This document shows positions 20,570-31,007 of a stretch of 64,000 bases of DNA, piece by piece. The position numbers and the translations under genes were made by a program. This stretch comes from Mycoplasmopsis columbina (GTDB taxonomy: Bacteria; Bacillota_I; Bacilli_A; Mycoplasmatales; Metamycoplasmataceae). The DNA lies in the NCBI RefSeq assembly GCF_900660685.1, contig NZ_LR215041.1, positions 620,001 to 684,000 of the forward strand, in the 5' to 3' direction. The notes below the pieces were generated by a model, which saw only the letters and a list, made by a program, of their open reading frames with translations, did not search any database and was not told where the DNA came from. How positions within the stretch are numbered: position 1 is the stretch's first letter; each line of letters starts with the position of its first letter.

Positions 20570-21159
20570 ATGCATTTTTCAACGTTTTTATAAGTCAGTC
20601 GATGAATTGGAGAAGGACCAAAAGCTTCAAGTACGTTTTGATGATCTTTAGTTGCGTAACCCTTGTGTTTCTTAAAATTGTACTGTGGATATTTTTGATC
20701 ATAATTTTCCATTAGTTGGTCTCTAAAAACCTTAGCTAAAATGGAAGCCGCTGCAACAGAAATACTTTTACTGTCCCCCTTGACTAAATTGATTTGTTTA
20801 ATGTCTGTTTGGTCAATTTTTTCAAAATCTGTAATGATTAAATTTGGTTTAAGTTCAATTTCTTTAACTATTTTTAACATACCATTTCTAGATGTTTGTT
20901 TAGGGTTAAATAAATCAACATAATTTGCATCATAAACTACTATTTTATAGGCTAATGCATCTCTTTTGATTATTTTAAAAAGTTCTTCTCTTTTTTTAGA
21001 ATTCAATTTTTTTGAATCATTAATGTCTAAATTAACATAATTTTTATTAAAGATTACTCCCGCTACAACCAAAGGACCAGCACAACAGCCTCTGCCTGCT
21101 TCATCTAAACCTAAAATCAAATCATATTCATTTCAATAATCTTTTTCAAAATTTAACAT
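20560..21159 (-). CDS. rnhB: Ribonuclease HII (199 aa)
   Basis: It removes ribonucleotides from DNA and RNA-DNA hybrids. Motifs: LGLDEAGRGCCAGPLVVAGV (catalytic Asp and Glu in DEAGRG), INDSKKL, VKGDSKSISVAAASILAKVFRD (third acidic Asp) and HKGYATKDH. The usual GP after DEAGRG is CC here. Start ATG 21159 gives an 18-residue lead before the first strand and includes one TGA-coded Trp. Confidence 0.94.
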
Positions 21160-21172
21160 GCAAAAATTATAA

Positions 21173-21199
21173 ATAAAATGCAGTAAGAAGCTGCATTTT
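21173..21199 (-). terminator. Terminator after the SAP-like membrane protein gene
   Basis: AAAATGCAG-TAAGAAG-CTGCATTTT hairpin directly at the stop codon at 21198. Confidence 0.75.
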
Positions 21200-22124
21200 A
21201 TTTATTTTCATCATTTTTGTTTTTTTCCACAATATTAAGAATAGCATCTACTAATTCTTCTTTTGACATTTTGTCATAACCATGAATGTATAGTTTCCGG
21301 GCAATACCAAAAAGTTTTTCATTATTTAAAGACATTAAACGTTCTTTATTTTTTTCTCATTCTGTTGATTTTTGTTCGTGATTATTTTTTACTTCGGTGT
21401 TAGTAACATCTTCTTCTTTAAAATCAGTTTCGGTTTGATTTTTAGGAATATTTCCACCAAAAAGATTACCAAAAAGATTTGAATATTCTTCATTTTGTGA
21501 AAACATTTTTGAAAATTCTTCACTTTGTTTAAGAATAAATGACCTATGAAAAGCAATTTTTATAAATTTTATTTTTCTATAAAACAATGGAATTAGTAAC
21601 AAAGTTAATAAGACTGATGAACCAGAAAAAGCTAATAAAGTGATCATTGCACTATTTCAATAAGTTGTTTGTCCTGATTTAGTGAAAATCATAATGTAAT
21701 CAACTAATCTTAAAAAAGTTGTTATTGTAAGTAGAAGAGTTGGAAATGTTTGTAATTTTAAAAAGCTTTTTTTTGTATAACTGTTATAAATTCCATAAGC
21801 GAAAAAGACAGTTACTAAAATTACAATTCCAGACATTACACCATAAAAAGTTAAGAGGTTATTGTAATACTCCTGCACATTTGCATTTTTATCATTGACA
21901 TTTTCTATAAAGAAATCTAAAAGTTTAGTTTTTAGTGTAGTTATTAAAATTAAAGAAATTATTGTGGTAATTGTTGCAAAAATAAATGTACTTAAAGCTA
22001 AAAAGACAAAGAATCGAAATTTTGGTTTCTCATAATCTTTTCATAATTTTTGCGAATCCGCTGTTACATTATTTAAAAAATCATTACTATATAAATTTTT
22101 AAAGTAAGTTGAAACCTTATTCAT
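21198..22124 (-). CDS. Four-helix membrane protein with SAP/Rho-N-like C-terminal motif (308 aa)
   Basis: Four membrane helices, at about residues 35-62, 90-112, 125-148 and 160-185, are followed by a polar linker (FGNLFGGNIPKN). The last 45 residues (LFGIARKLYIHGYDKMSKEELVDAI) look like the helix-extension-helix of SAP, HeH or Rho-N modules, which bind nucleic acid in other proteins. I do not recognise the full-length family. The start codon overlaps the end of the rluD-type gene by 8 nt, so it is translated from the same message. A nucleic-acid-binding tail on a membrane protein is an inference from a short motif. Confidence 0.72.
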
Positions 22125-23043
22125 CTTTTTCTCCTTTATCTTTTAAAGTTTCAAAATCAAAGTCTGCTACATTGAATTCTTTAGGCACATTAGCATAAAC
22201 TTTTATTTTTTTGTTAGTTTTTGGATGTATAAATTCTAGTTTATAAGCATGCAATCTTTGACCTAGTTCATCTACTTTAGTACCATATGTTGCATCGCCA
22301 TATACTGGATGTTTGAGATATGCCAGATGAACTCTAATTTGGTGTGTTCTTCCTGTTTCCAAATCACATTGAACTAATGAATAAGGTTTTTTATCAATAT
22401 AAAAGGTTTTAAGCAATTTAACATTTGTTATAGCTTCTTTACCATTTTTATTAACCTCGATTAGTTTACGATCAGTTCTGTGTCGATTTAGTGGTAAATT
22501 AATTCTCATTTGTTTATGTTTTAAAATTCCACTAGCAATTGCAATATAAGAACGTTTTATTTCATGTTTTTTTAACATTTCAGAAAGTAAATTATGAATT
22601 TCATTATTCTTTGCAATTATTAATAAACCACTAGTATCTTTATCAATTCGGTGAATAATTCCTGGTCTCAATAAACCATTTTCATTTGATAAAGTTTTGA
22701 AGTGATAAAGTAATCCATTGACTAAAGTATCATTATAATGACCAGGAGCAGGATGAACAACTAAATTAGTTGGTTTATTGATAATAACTAAATCGTCATC
22801 TTCATAAACAATATCCAGGTTCATTTGCACAGGTTCAATATTAATTTCTTTATTTATTAATCTTTCAATTGTAATAATTGTGCCTTCAGTAACAATAAAA
22901 TTAGGTTTTCTTACTGGTATGTTATCTCCAATAGTAACAGCGCCTTCCAAAATTAATTGTTTTATATCATTTCTTGAAATTTCACTATTATCTGAAATGT
23001 ACTTGTCAATACGTTCTTTATATTCAACATTTATTTTTAACAT
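22117..23043 (-). CDS. RluD-type pseudouridine synthase (308 aa)
   Basis: It isomerises uridine in ribosomal RNA. An N-terminal S4 domain (RIDKYISDNSEISRNDIKQLI) precedes the catalytic domain, with the RluA-family motif HRIDKDTSGLLIIAK containing the catalytic Asp. Further motifs are NRHRTDRK, GRTHQIRVHL and HPVYGDATYG. Which rRNA position it modifies cannot be told (RluD, RluB and RluC types are close). The start at 23043 lies 6 nt after a TATAAT, which suggests a leaderless mRNA. The acidic and basic tail overlaps the next gene. Confidence 0.93.
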   Translation of the reverse strand: MLKINVEYKERIDKYISDNSEISRNDIKQLILEGAVTIGDNIPVRKPNFIVTEGTIITIERLINKEINIEPVQMNLDIVYEDDDLVIINKPTNLVVHPAPGHYNDTLVNGLLYHFKTLSNENGLLRPGIIHRIDKDTSGLLIIAKNNEIHNLLSEMLKKHEIKRSYIAIASGILKHKQMRINLPLNRHRTDRKLIEVNKNGKEAITNVKLLKTFYIDKKPYSLVQCDLETGRTHQIRVHLAYLKHPVYGDATYGTKVDELGQRLHAYKLEFIHPKTNKKIKVYANVPKEFNVADFDFETLKDKGEKDE

Positions 23044-23049
23044 AATGCA

Positions 23050-23055
23050 ATTATA
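23050..23055 (-). promoter_or_regulatory. -10 box of the rluD-type gene
   Basis: TATAAT on the minus strand, 6 nt before the ATG at 23043, with no ribosome-binding site in between. Confidence 0.6.
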
Positions 23056-23107
23056 TTAAATAAGTAAAATAATTTAAAATTTTTTTTGCACTCTTATATT
23101 TAGACTG

Positions 23108-24112
23108 CTAATTTTTGAAGTAAATTTCATCCAGATGTAATTTATTGTCCTTAAATTCTAAAATTTTGTAATTTTTTCTTGTAATTTCAAAAAATAATTT
23201 TTGCTCTTGTTCTGTATTCAACTTCAATTTTCATTGATCATTAACTAATTGATGTTTAATTTTATTTTGAATAAGAAAATCTTTAATAAGTGAATTGTTA
23301 CTTAAAATTAAGACTTTATTGAATTTTTGATTTTTAAGTTTCTCACTAATTTTTCCACTATCTAAAACTTTACCATCTTTTAAAACCGTATAACTATCTA
23401 TATATTGCTCAAGTTCTAGGATTATATGACTAGAAATTAAAATAGTTTTACCTTGCATATGTAATTTTTTGATAGTTTCAAAGAAATTAATTCTAGCACT
23501 TGGATCTAAATTAGCAGCCGGTTCATCCATAATTAAAATATCAGGATCATTTAATAAAGCTTGCATTAAAAGAACTTTTTTCTTTTGACCTGATGACATT
23601 AGTGCTGGGCTTTTTTGTAAATCTTTTGCGTTGAAACCATATTCTTTGATTAATTCTTGAACTCTTTCCACTGCTTTCTTAGAATCTAAATTAGTCATCT
23701 TAGCAAGATAAAGTAAATATTCTTCAACATTTAATTTTTTTGGAAAAACTGCTATTTCAGGTATATAACCTATTTTTTCTTTAGACTTAATACTTCTTGC
23801 ATTAATGCCATCAATAAAAATTTCTCCAAAATGAGAAGGATAAAATCCCAAAATAGATCTTATTGTTGTAGTTTTACCTGCTCCATTGTCACCTATAAAA
23901 CCGTGAAATTCGCCTTTTTTAATTTCAAAAGACACATTATCTAAGGCATATTTATAACTTCCATTTTTTAATTTAAAAATCTTAGTTAAATTTTGAATTG
24001 AAATTGCAATATCTTTTTGAGGTACTTTGAATTTTATTCTTTTAATATTTTGAATTTTTTTCTTATATTCTTTCTTATTACTTCAATATGTTTTAGTTAA
24101 AAATTTTCACAT
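23108..24112 (-). CDS. ABC transporter ATP-binding protein (334 aa)
   Basis: ATPase of an ABC-2 type exporter; its permease gene is directly upstream (5 nt gap). Walker A GFIGDNGAGKTTTIRSIL (about residues 75-92), Q-loop region IGYIPEIAVFPKKLNVEEYL, signature SSGQKKKVLL in place of LSGGQ, Walker B PDILIMDEPAANLDP, and H-switch ISSHIILELEQ. An N-terminal basic extension of about 35 residues (WSNKKEYKKKIQNIKRIKF) is extra. The substrate is unknown; the layout resembles CcmA/NatA and bacteriocin-type exporters. Confidence 0.92.
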
Positions 24113-24117
24113 AAAAC

Positions 24118-25872
24118 CTACTTATAATCTTTTTTAATTGAAATAATTCAACCTGTAAACAAACCAATTGTAAAAGTTAATAATGGAATTAAAATTGCTC
24201 AATGAACAGAAACTATGTCTTGTCTTTTAAACTGAACTATATTATTGTTTAAAATAACAGGTTTTAACAAATTTTGCTGATAATAGTCAAAGTTTTGATA
24301 ATTTTCACTTAATAATGCATCTAAATCATTAAAATCTAAAATTAAATTTTCATCATTAATTTCTAAAGCTAAAAGATGAGTTAAAGCACTATTTGTCAAA
24401 ATTGATTTTAATTCAATTTTGAATGAATCAATTTTTGCTATTTGTTTTTGATAATTATATTTTTCCTCTGCAGAAGCATTATCAGTGGATTTTGAAGGAG
24501 TGAAGTTGTTTGCTAATAATTCTACAAATTGATTCAATTTATTTAAAAGTTCAGTGTCTTCTTTAATACTATTTAAAAAGATTTTTATTTTAGATAAATC
24601 TGCAATTTCAAATACTTTTCCTTCAAAATTGATTTCCTTTTTTAAATTATCAATATCTTTTAGATAAGTACTTCTATCAACATTTGTTAAATTATCGAAA
24701 AATACGGTATTTAATCTCTTTAAATATTCCAAATTGTCTTTAATTACATTAGTAAATGAATAGTAATCTAAAAAATCTTCCAAAGAAAACTGTGTTTTGT
24801 TAGTACCAAAATTATTTTTAATTGCTTCTGAAATGATTGAAATATCTATTTTAAATGCTAAATAATATGGTTTCAATCAATTATTTTTACTTTCAAAATT
24901 AACAAGTTTTAAAATGTTTGCCCCTTGAAAGTTATTATCATTTTCTATTTTTTTAATCTGCTGATTTTGATTTTCAAGCATTAATTTTTGTTGACCTAAA
25001 ATAAAAACTCTATAAAAATATTCAAAATAATTCCAGTTTGAAATTTTGTTATAAACATTATTGTTTCCTAGATCTACTTCTTTAGTTAAAGATAATGTTT
25101 GATTGTCATAATTTTTGTATTCATTAAAAATTTGTTTTGTTGATTTGTTAAAAGCCAATAAAGATATTTCTTTATCTAAACTATTTTGAATGTTTGAAAT
25201 AGTTCTATTTGTAAAATTTTTTTCTTTTCCAGTGAGAATTAAAAGATTATTTTGCACTGAATTTATAACTTGCTGCTGTCGATTAATAGCACCTGTTTTA
25301 ATAAAACCAAAAACGAAAATTAATAAAAAGGGCAAAATTCCTATAAAAATTTGAAATATTCTTAGATCTACAAGCAAGTGCAATATTAGAGCAAAACCTA
25401 AAATAAATAAAGCGGCTAAAAAAGAAGCGAACAATAACGTTGAGCTACTTAAAAAAATAGTTTTTGCAGATATTTTAGGAATAATTAATAGACTAATTAA
25501 ATTACCTAAATAAAGTATGAATAAGGAGAAAATGACACAAATTAAAGCAGCAAAAAGATTTGTATAATAAATTTTAGTTTTACTTAAAGGCTTAGAAAAC
25601 AAAATTATTTCAACACCTTCTTGTTTATATTTAAAAAAAATAGTTTGTCCCACTAATGCAACTATTCCAAAAGTTGCAAAAAGTGTGAAATTAGCTAAAC
25701 TAGACATAACAACTGTAGAATTTAAAAGTGTTTCAATTTTACTTTTATCTTCAATTGATATAAAAAGTAAGAGTCTTATTATCAAATATAAAACTCCAAT
25801 TACAATTGGCACTGCGTAAGATGAAATTTGTCTAAAATACATCTTTAGTTGCATTTTTAAAAAACTAGTCAT
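24118..25872 (-). CDS. ABC-2 type permease with long extracytoplasmic insertion (584 aa)
   Basis: Membrane partner of the following ATPase gene. About six helices lie in the first 205 residues, from MYFRQISSYAVPIVIGVLYL to IFQIFIGILPFLLIFVFGFI. A polar, Asn/Lys/Leu-rich, partly coiled stretch of about 340 residues follows, then a last helix near the C-terminus (WAILIPLLTFTIGLFTGWII). That insertion sits between the sixth and last helices and by topology should be outside. The start overlaps the end of the HAD gene by 8 nt (the ATGACTAG junction), so HAD-permease-ATPase form one operon. Confidence 0.82.
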
Positions 25873-26698
25873 GATTTAAAATTAATTCTCCGAGAGTTTT
25901 AGCCAATCCACCATTTTTATAGGCATATTTACTTATAATATTGGCTTTGTTTTTATATTCTTCAACACTATTTGCCATTGCAACTACTGTACCAACTATT
26001 CCTATTGTAGAAGCATCATTCATAGAGTCGCCAAAATGCATACAATCTTCTAAATTTATACCTTGATATTGCGCATAAATTTTTTCTGCCTCGCCTTTTG
26101 AACAGCCTTTGCTTGTAACTTCAAGAAAATTATTTTTTTCTCCAGCAAAAGAAATTGTTAAAAAGTCTTTATATTTTTTATTTAAAAGATCATAGAAATT
26201 AGCAACTTTTTCTTTTTTAATATTTCAAAAAATAACTTTATAAATTTTTTCATTTGTTTTATATTCAGAATGATGTTTCGCTTTTGCGCCTTTTAAAAAT
26301 GCGCCTGCTTTAAAAAACAAACATGTGCTATAACTTCCATTTTTAAAATCTGAATTCAAAATTACTGTCATTTTTTCTTTTGCTGCTAATTCAAAAATTT
26401 CAGTCATTACATTTTGATCAATTGCTTTTTCGAAAATAACTTTTTGATCTTTTATAATTTTGCTTCCATTTCAAAAAATAATACTGTTTGGTAAACCTAA
26501 TTTTGAATTAATGTCGTATGTTTTTTTAAGTTCTCCCCTTCCTGTTGAAATTACAACTTCAATTCCTTTTTCTCTGCACTCTTTTATTGCTTTAATATTT
26601 TCATCACTAACACTTGATGTCTTATCTTTTTTTATATCTAAAGTCGTTCCATCTAAATCGATAAAAATTAATTTAGGTTTTTTCTCTATTTTTTTCAT
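25865..26698 (-). CDS. Cof-type HAD-superfamily phosphatase (277 aa)
   Basis: A cytoplasmic sugar-phosphate or nucleotide phosphatase of the Cof group. Motif I is FIDLDGTTLD (catalytic Asp pair), motif II VISTGRG, motif III the Lys in KGCSKGEA, and motif IV HFGDSMNDASTIGIVGTVVAMANS. The C2-type cap lies between motifs II and III. Its first-codon distance of 6 nt from a TATAAT points to a leaderless mRNA. It heads the operon with the ABC exporter genes; whether it acts with them is unknown. Confidence 0.92.
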
Positions 26699-26704
26699 AC
26701 GTTA

Positions 26705-26710
26705 ATTATA
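26705..26710 (-). promoter_or_regulatory. -10 box of the HAD phosphatase gene
   Basis: TATAAT on the minus strand, 6 nt before ATG 26698; no Shine-Dalgarno sequence is present. Confidence 0.6.
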
Positions 26711-26747
26711 TTTAATAATTTATTTAAGTCACTAAATAAAAGTAATT

Positions 26748-26771
26748 AAAAAAACACCAATTGGTGTTTTT
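26748..26771 (-). terminator. Terminator after tex
   Basis: AAAAACACCAATTGGTGTTTTT inverted repeat immediately after the tex stop; the T tail is on the minus strand. Confidence 0.8.
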
Positions 26772-26772
26772 A

Positions 26773-28923
26773 CTAGTGATTTATTTTTCCTTTAATTTTT
26801 GCTTTTTCTTTATCAATTTCAATAATTTCAATTTTGAGGTTATCTCCAATTTTAAAATGATCATAGATTGTATTAATTAATTTATTATTTTTGTCTAAAA
26901 TAGCTGATTTATGAACAAAAACGTTTTCTTTTAATCCAATATAAGCAAAAATTCCAAAATCAGTAATGTTTGATATTGAACCATCAACAATCAATCCTTC
27001 ATGAAGATCTTCAAGATTCAAAATATCATCTTTTAAAAGATATCCTTCTTTTTCATCTCTTATATCTTTTGTTGGATTAGCTAATGCTTCTAAAATTAAA
27101 CTAACATCATATTTGTTTGAGTTAAATTTTTCTGCTAAACTTTCTGCATTTTGAGATTTTAATAAGTTTGAATCAATATTGTTTAAATCTAAATTTAAAT
27201 AATCAACTATTTTATACGCTAATTCATAACTTTCAGGGTGAATAGATGTTTTATCAAAGAAGTTTTGTGAGTCGTAAATTCTTAAAAAACCTATAGCTTG
27301 TTCATATGCTTTAGATCCCAATCCTTTAACCTTTTTCAATTCTTCACGATTTTTAAATTCTTTATTTTCATTTCTTCAAAGAACAATTGATTGAGCAACT
27401 TTTTTATTTAATCCAGAAACATATTTTAAAATCTCTTCTGTTGCACTATTTACATCAACGCCTATCAAATTAACTACTTTATCAACTTTAAATTCTAAAG
27501 CTTTGTTTAAGTCTTTTTGGTCAACATCATGTTGATATTGTCCTACACCAATTGATTTTGGATCAATTTTTACCAATTCATTAAGTGGGTCTTGAAATCT
27601 TCTTCCAATGTTAATTGCTGATCTTTCTTCAACGGAAAGATTAGGAAATTCTTTTATTGCTATATCAGACGCAGAATAAACACTTGCTCCTATTTCAGAA
27701 ACAATAGCAAATTGAATGTGTTCTTTTGGATCTATTACTTTTCTCTCTTTTAATAACTTACTAATAAATTGCTCAGTTTCTCTTGATGCAGTTCCATTAC
27801 CTATAACAATAATGTCACTTTCATATTTATTTAGAAGTTTATTAACTATTTCTTTTGCCTCTTTTACCTTATTTAATGGTGGATTAGGATAAATGATTTT
27901 AATATCAAGAACTTGTCCATTTTCATTTAAAACTGCAATTTTACAACCATTAACAAAGGCCGGATCAATAGCTAAAACTTTCTTATTTTTAACAGCTGGT
28001 CAAAGGAGCATAGACTCAACATTTTCAGCAAATAGTTTTATTGCTTCCTTCTCTGCTTTTTCAAAAAGTTCTCTCTTAATTTCTCTTTCAATAGAAGGAT
28101 AAATTAATCTTTCTAAGGAGTCTTTTAAAGCTTCGTTAATAATTTTTCCAGTTCTTTTAATTTTGAAATATTTATTGTTTAACTGATAATTAATTGTATT
28201 TATGCTGTAAGTTAAATCATAAGAAATTATTTTTTTGTCTTCTCCCCGATTCATAGCTAAAACACGGTGATTGGGAACATATTTAATTCTTTCTTTATGT
28301 TCATAATAAATTTTAAAAATTTCTTTTTCATCATCTGCATTCTTTTTCTTTTTAGTTTCAATAAAACCATAGTTTTTAATTTGTTCTTTAACAAACTCTC
28401 TTGTTTCAACATCTTGTGATATTCATTGACTAATAATGTATTTAGCTTGTTCAATTGCAAATTCAACACTTTCAACTTTGTCATTTAAATATTTTTTAGC
28501 TTCATTAATTGGACTAAACATTTCATCTTGAGCCTCAAAAATTGCTTTTGCTAGTGGTTCTAACCCTAGTGCAATAGCATCAGTAGCTTTAGTTTTTTTA
28601 CCTACTTTAAATGGTTCATAAATATTTTCTAATTCTGCTTTGGTTTCAACATTCTTAATTTTTTCTTCTAATTCAGAAGTTAACAATTTGTTTTCGCTTA
28701 AGATATTTAAAATTGCTTCTCTTCTTTTGTTTAATTCAACATCATATTGATAAAGATTATCAATTTCTTGAATTATTTCTTCATTTAAGCCGCCAGTATG
28801 TGCTTGTCTATAACGAGCAATAAAAGGAACAGTTGCTCCTTCTTGTAAGAAATTTAAAACTGTTTCAACTTGTTTTTCTTCTAAATTCAATTTTTTAGAT
28901 ACATTTATAATAGAAATATTCAT
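26773..28923 (-). CDS. Tex-family RNA-binding protein (716 aa)
   Basis: Tex/YhgF proteins bind nucleic acids and act in transcription; details vary by species. In order: the Tex N-terminal helical part (EGATVPFIARYRQAHTGGLNE), the central YqgF-like RNase H fold (KKVLAIDPAFVNGCKIAVL... IVIGNGTASRETE), the helix-hairpin-helix region (SIGVGQYQHDVDQKDLNKALE; KGLGSKAYEQAIGFLRI) and a C-terminal S1 domain (LHEGLIVDGSISNITDFGIFAYIGLKENVFVHKS). In the S1 domain the usual AFVD is IFAY. The normal DPGxRTG is DPAFVNG, so the YqgF site is altered. Start 28923 with AAAGGAGTT. Confidence 0.93.
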
Positions 28924-29074
28924 ATATAACTCCTTTGATTTATTATGTTTAAAAGTTTATATTATTTTATAAACACTTTAATTATTTTCAAATAAATAAC
29001 AAAAGATTAAAATTAATAAAAAAATAAAAATATTTTGCCAAATATTTTTTTTATACTATAATTCATTAAGCAAT

Positions 29075-29150
<76 letters not shown>

Positions 29151-29207
29151 TTTGCTTAACTATAGTTAGTTTTAAAAAGGTGCAATTCCTTTTATGAGCA
29201 ATTATTT

Positions 29208-29291
29208 GCGCGAGTGGTGAAATTGGCAGACACGCTAGATTTAGGCTCTAGTGCCTTTGGTATGAGGGTTCGAGTCCCTCCTTGCGCACCA
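29208..29291 (+). tRNA. tRNA-Leu (UAG)
   Basis: An 84-nt class II tRNA: acceptor GCGCGAG/CTTGCGC, anticodon stem CTAGA/TCTAG with loop TTTAGGC giving TAG, a short variable arm, T-loop GTTCGAGTCC, and encoded CCA. It follows tRNA-Thr by 57 nt and probably shares its transcript. Confidence 0.96.
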
Positions 29292-29306
29292 TTTGCGATT
29301 GCAACC

Positions 29307-29333
29307 AAATCAGCTTTATGCTGATTTTTTTTA
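29307..29333 (+). terminator. Terminator after the tRNA pair
   Basis: AAATCAGC-TTTAT-GCTGATTT followed by a T run. Confidence 0.85.
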
Positions 29334-29410
29334 TATTTTTTTACTTTTTGTTCATTTTTAGAAAACAATCTCCTCTTTGCAATTAATTGTTTATAAATAA
29401 GGAGGTAAAA

Positions 29411-30019
29411 ATGGTTTTATATAGAATTGGTGAAATCATTTACAAAAGTTACAACAATATTATTTTTGAAAGTCAAGGTGTAGGATATTCTCTAGTTGTT
29501 CCCCAACACGAAAGATTTGAAGCAAAAACTAAAACAAAACTATATATTCATGAAATAAAAAATGAATATTATCAAATAACTTATGCTTTTAAGGACTTTA
29601 AAGAAAGACTATTATTTATTGATTTAATTTCCTTGCAAGGTGTTGGACCAAAAGTTGCATTTAATTTAATTAATATTGGATGAGAATTACTGGGTAAATA
29701 TATTGCAAATGGTAATACTACAGCAATTAATTCTATACCGTATATCAATAGCAAAGTTGCCAAATTGGTAGTTAGTGAATTACAAGATAAATGAAGTAAA
29801 ATGCTAAACATTAGTAAAGATGAGCAAGATTCAAGTGCAATAAATTCTTCAAATTTATTAGAGATGAAAGATACATTAAAAATGCTCGGATTTAAAAAAG
29901 GGCAAATTGATAAAGCTGTAGAAAAAATTACTCCAACTGGAAATGTGGAAGAAATGATTGAGGAAGCAATTAAATTAATATCAAACAATTATGAACAAAA
30001 CGTATCTACGACCGCTTAA
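29411..30019 (+). CDS. ruvA: Holliday junction DNA helicase subunit RuvA (202 aa)
   Basis: It holds the four-way junction while RuvB drives branch migration. The OB-fold start ([26 protein letters not shown]) and the helix-hairpin-helix pair ([19 protein letters not shown] and [17 protein letters not shown]) are visible; the C-terminal RuvB-binding part is [14 protein letters not shown]. Mycoplasma RuvA is divergent in the second HhH, as here. The AAGGAGG site is strong. Its end overlaps ruvB by 29 nt. Confidence 0.94.
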
Positions 30020-30947
30020 TTTTGCAGAATTTATTGGACAAGAAAAATTAATTGTAACGCTTAAGACAATGATAAATGGTTCGTTGCAAAGAAAAGAAAT
30101 TTTAGATCATATTCTTTTTTATGGTCCGCCAGGCGTGGGTAAGACTTCTCTAGCAACAATTATTGGAAATGAACTTGGCAAAAAAGTTCATTTTTTGCAA
30201 GGAAATTTATTAGAGAAAAAATCAGACATTCTTTCTGTTTTTGCTGGCGTAAGTGATGGAGACATTGTGTTTATTGATGAAATTCATAGCATTAATAAAA
30301 ATGTTGAAGAATTAATATACACAGCAATGGAAGATTTTAAAATCGACTTAATTATAGGTCCTGAAGGAAATTCTAAAGTATTAAGAATGAATTTAAAACC
30401 CTTTACTTTAATTGGCGCAACAACAAAGTCTAATTTACTCAGTGCTCCGTTAAAAGATAGATTTGGTCTTAAAGCAAAATTAAATCTATATAAAAATGAA
30501 GATTTAGTTAAAATTCTTTCTAATAGTGCACAAAAAATGAACATAACTATTGATGAAGATATATTATTTTTGATTAGTAAGTATTCTCAAAATGTACCAA
30601 GAATAGCAAATAATCTATTAAAAAGAGTTTATGATTTTGCTCTAGATAATAAAGAAGATAAAATTACTAAAAAAACTGTTTTAAAGACATTTAAGTATTT
30701 AGAAATTTATAAATTTGGTCTAAATAAAGATCATTTAGAATATTTAAAAACTCTTAGAGACGTTTTCGATTCTAAATTCGCATCAATTGATGCTTTAGCG
30801 TCTATTTTAAACTTCAATAAAGAAAATTTAATTTATGAAATTGAGCCATTATTACTTAATCATAAACTAATCCAAAAAAGTCCAAGAGGTAGATGCATAA
30901 CAACTAAGGGAATAAATTATATTTTAAATAATCAATTTATCAACTAA
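29991..30947 (+). CDS. ruvB: Holliday junction DNA helicase RuvB (318 aa)
   Basis: AAA+ motor of branch migration. [14 protein letters not shown] at the start, Walker [14 protein letters not shown] (about residues 43-55), Walker [13 protein letters not shown], sensor 1 [21 protein letters not shown], arginine-finger region, and a C-terminal winged helix ending [15 protein letters not shown]. The start lies 29 nt inside ruvA, so it is probably translated by coupling; no separate ribosome-binding site is obvious. RuvC is not in the window, as in mycoplasmas generally, where RecU replaces it. Confidence 0.96.
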   Translation: MNKTYLRPLNFAEFIGQEKLIVTLKTMINGSLQRKEILDHILFYGPPGVGKTSLATIIGNELGKKVHFLQGNLLEKKSDILSVFAGVSDGDIVFIDEIHSINKNVEELIYTAMEDFKIDLIIGPEGNSKVLRMNLKPFTLIGATTKSNLLSAPLKDRFGLKAKLNLYKNEDLVKILSNSAQKMNITIDEDILFLISKYSQNVPRIANNLLKRVYDFALDNKEDKITKKTVLKTFKYLEIYKFGLNKDHLEYLKTLRDVFDSKFASIDALASILNFNKENLIYEIEPLLLNHKLIQKSPRGRCITTKGINYILNNQFIN

Positions 30948-31007
30948 TATCAAAAACTTCATTTCTAATATTTATAATTAGTAATTTAATATATAATAAA
31001 GAAACTT

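Noticed and set aside
30284-30544. Minus-strand frame inside ruvB
   Set aside because: Shadow of a conserved gene; no start signal.
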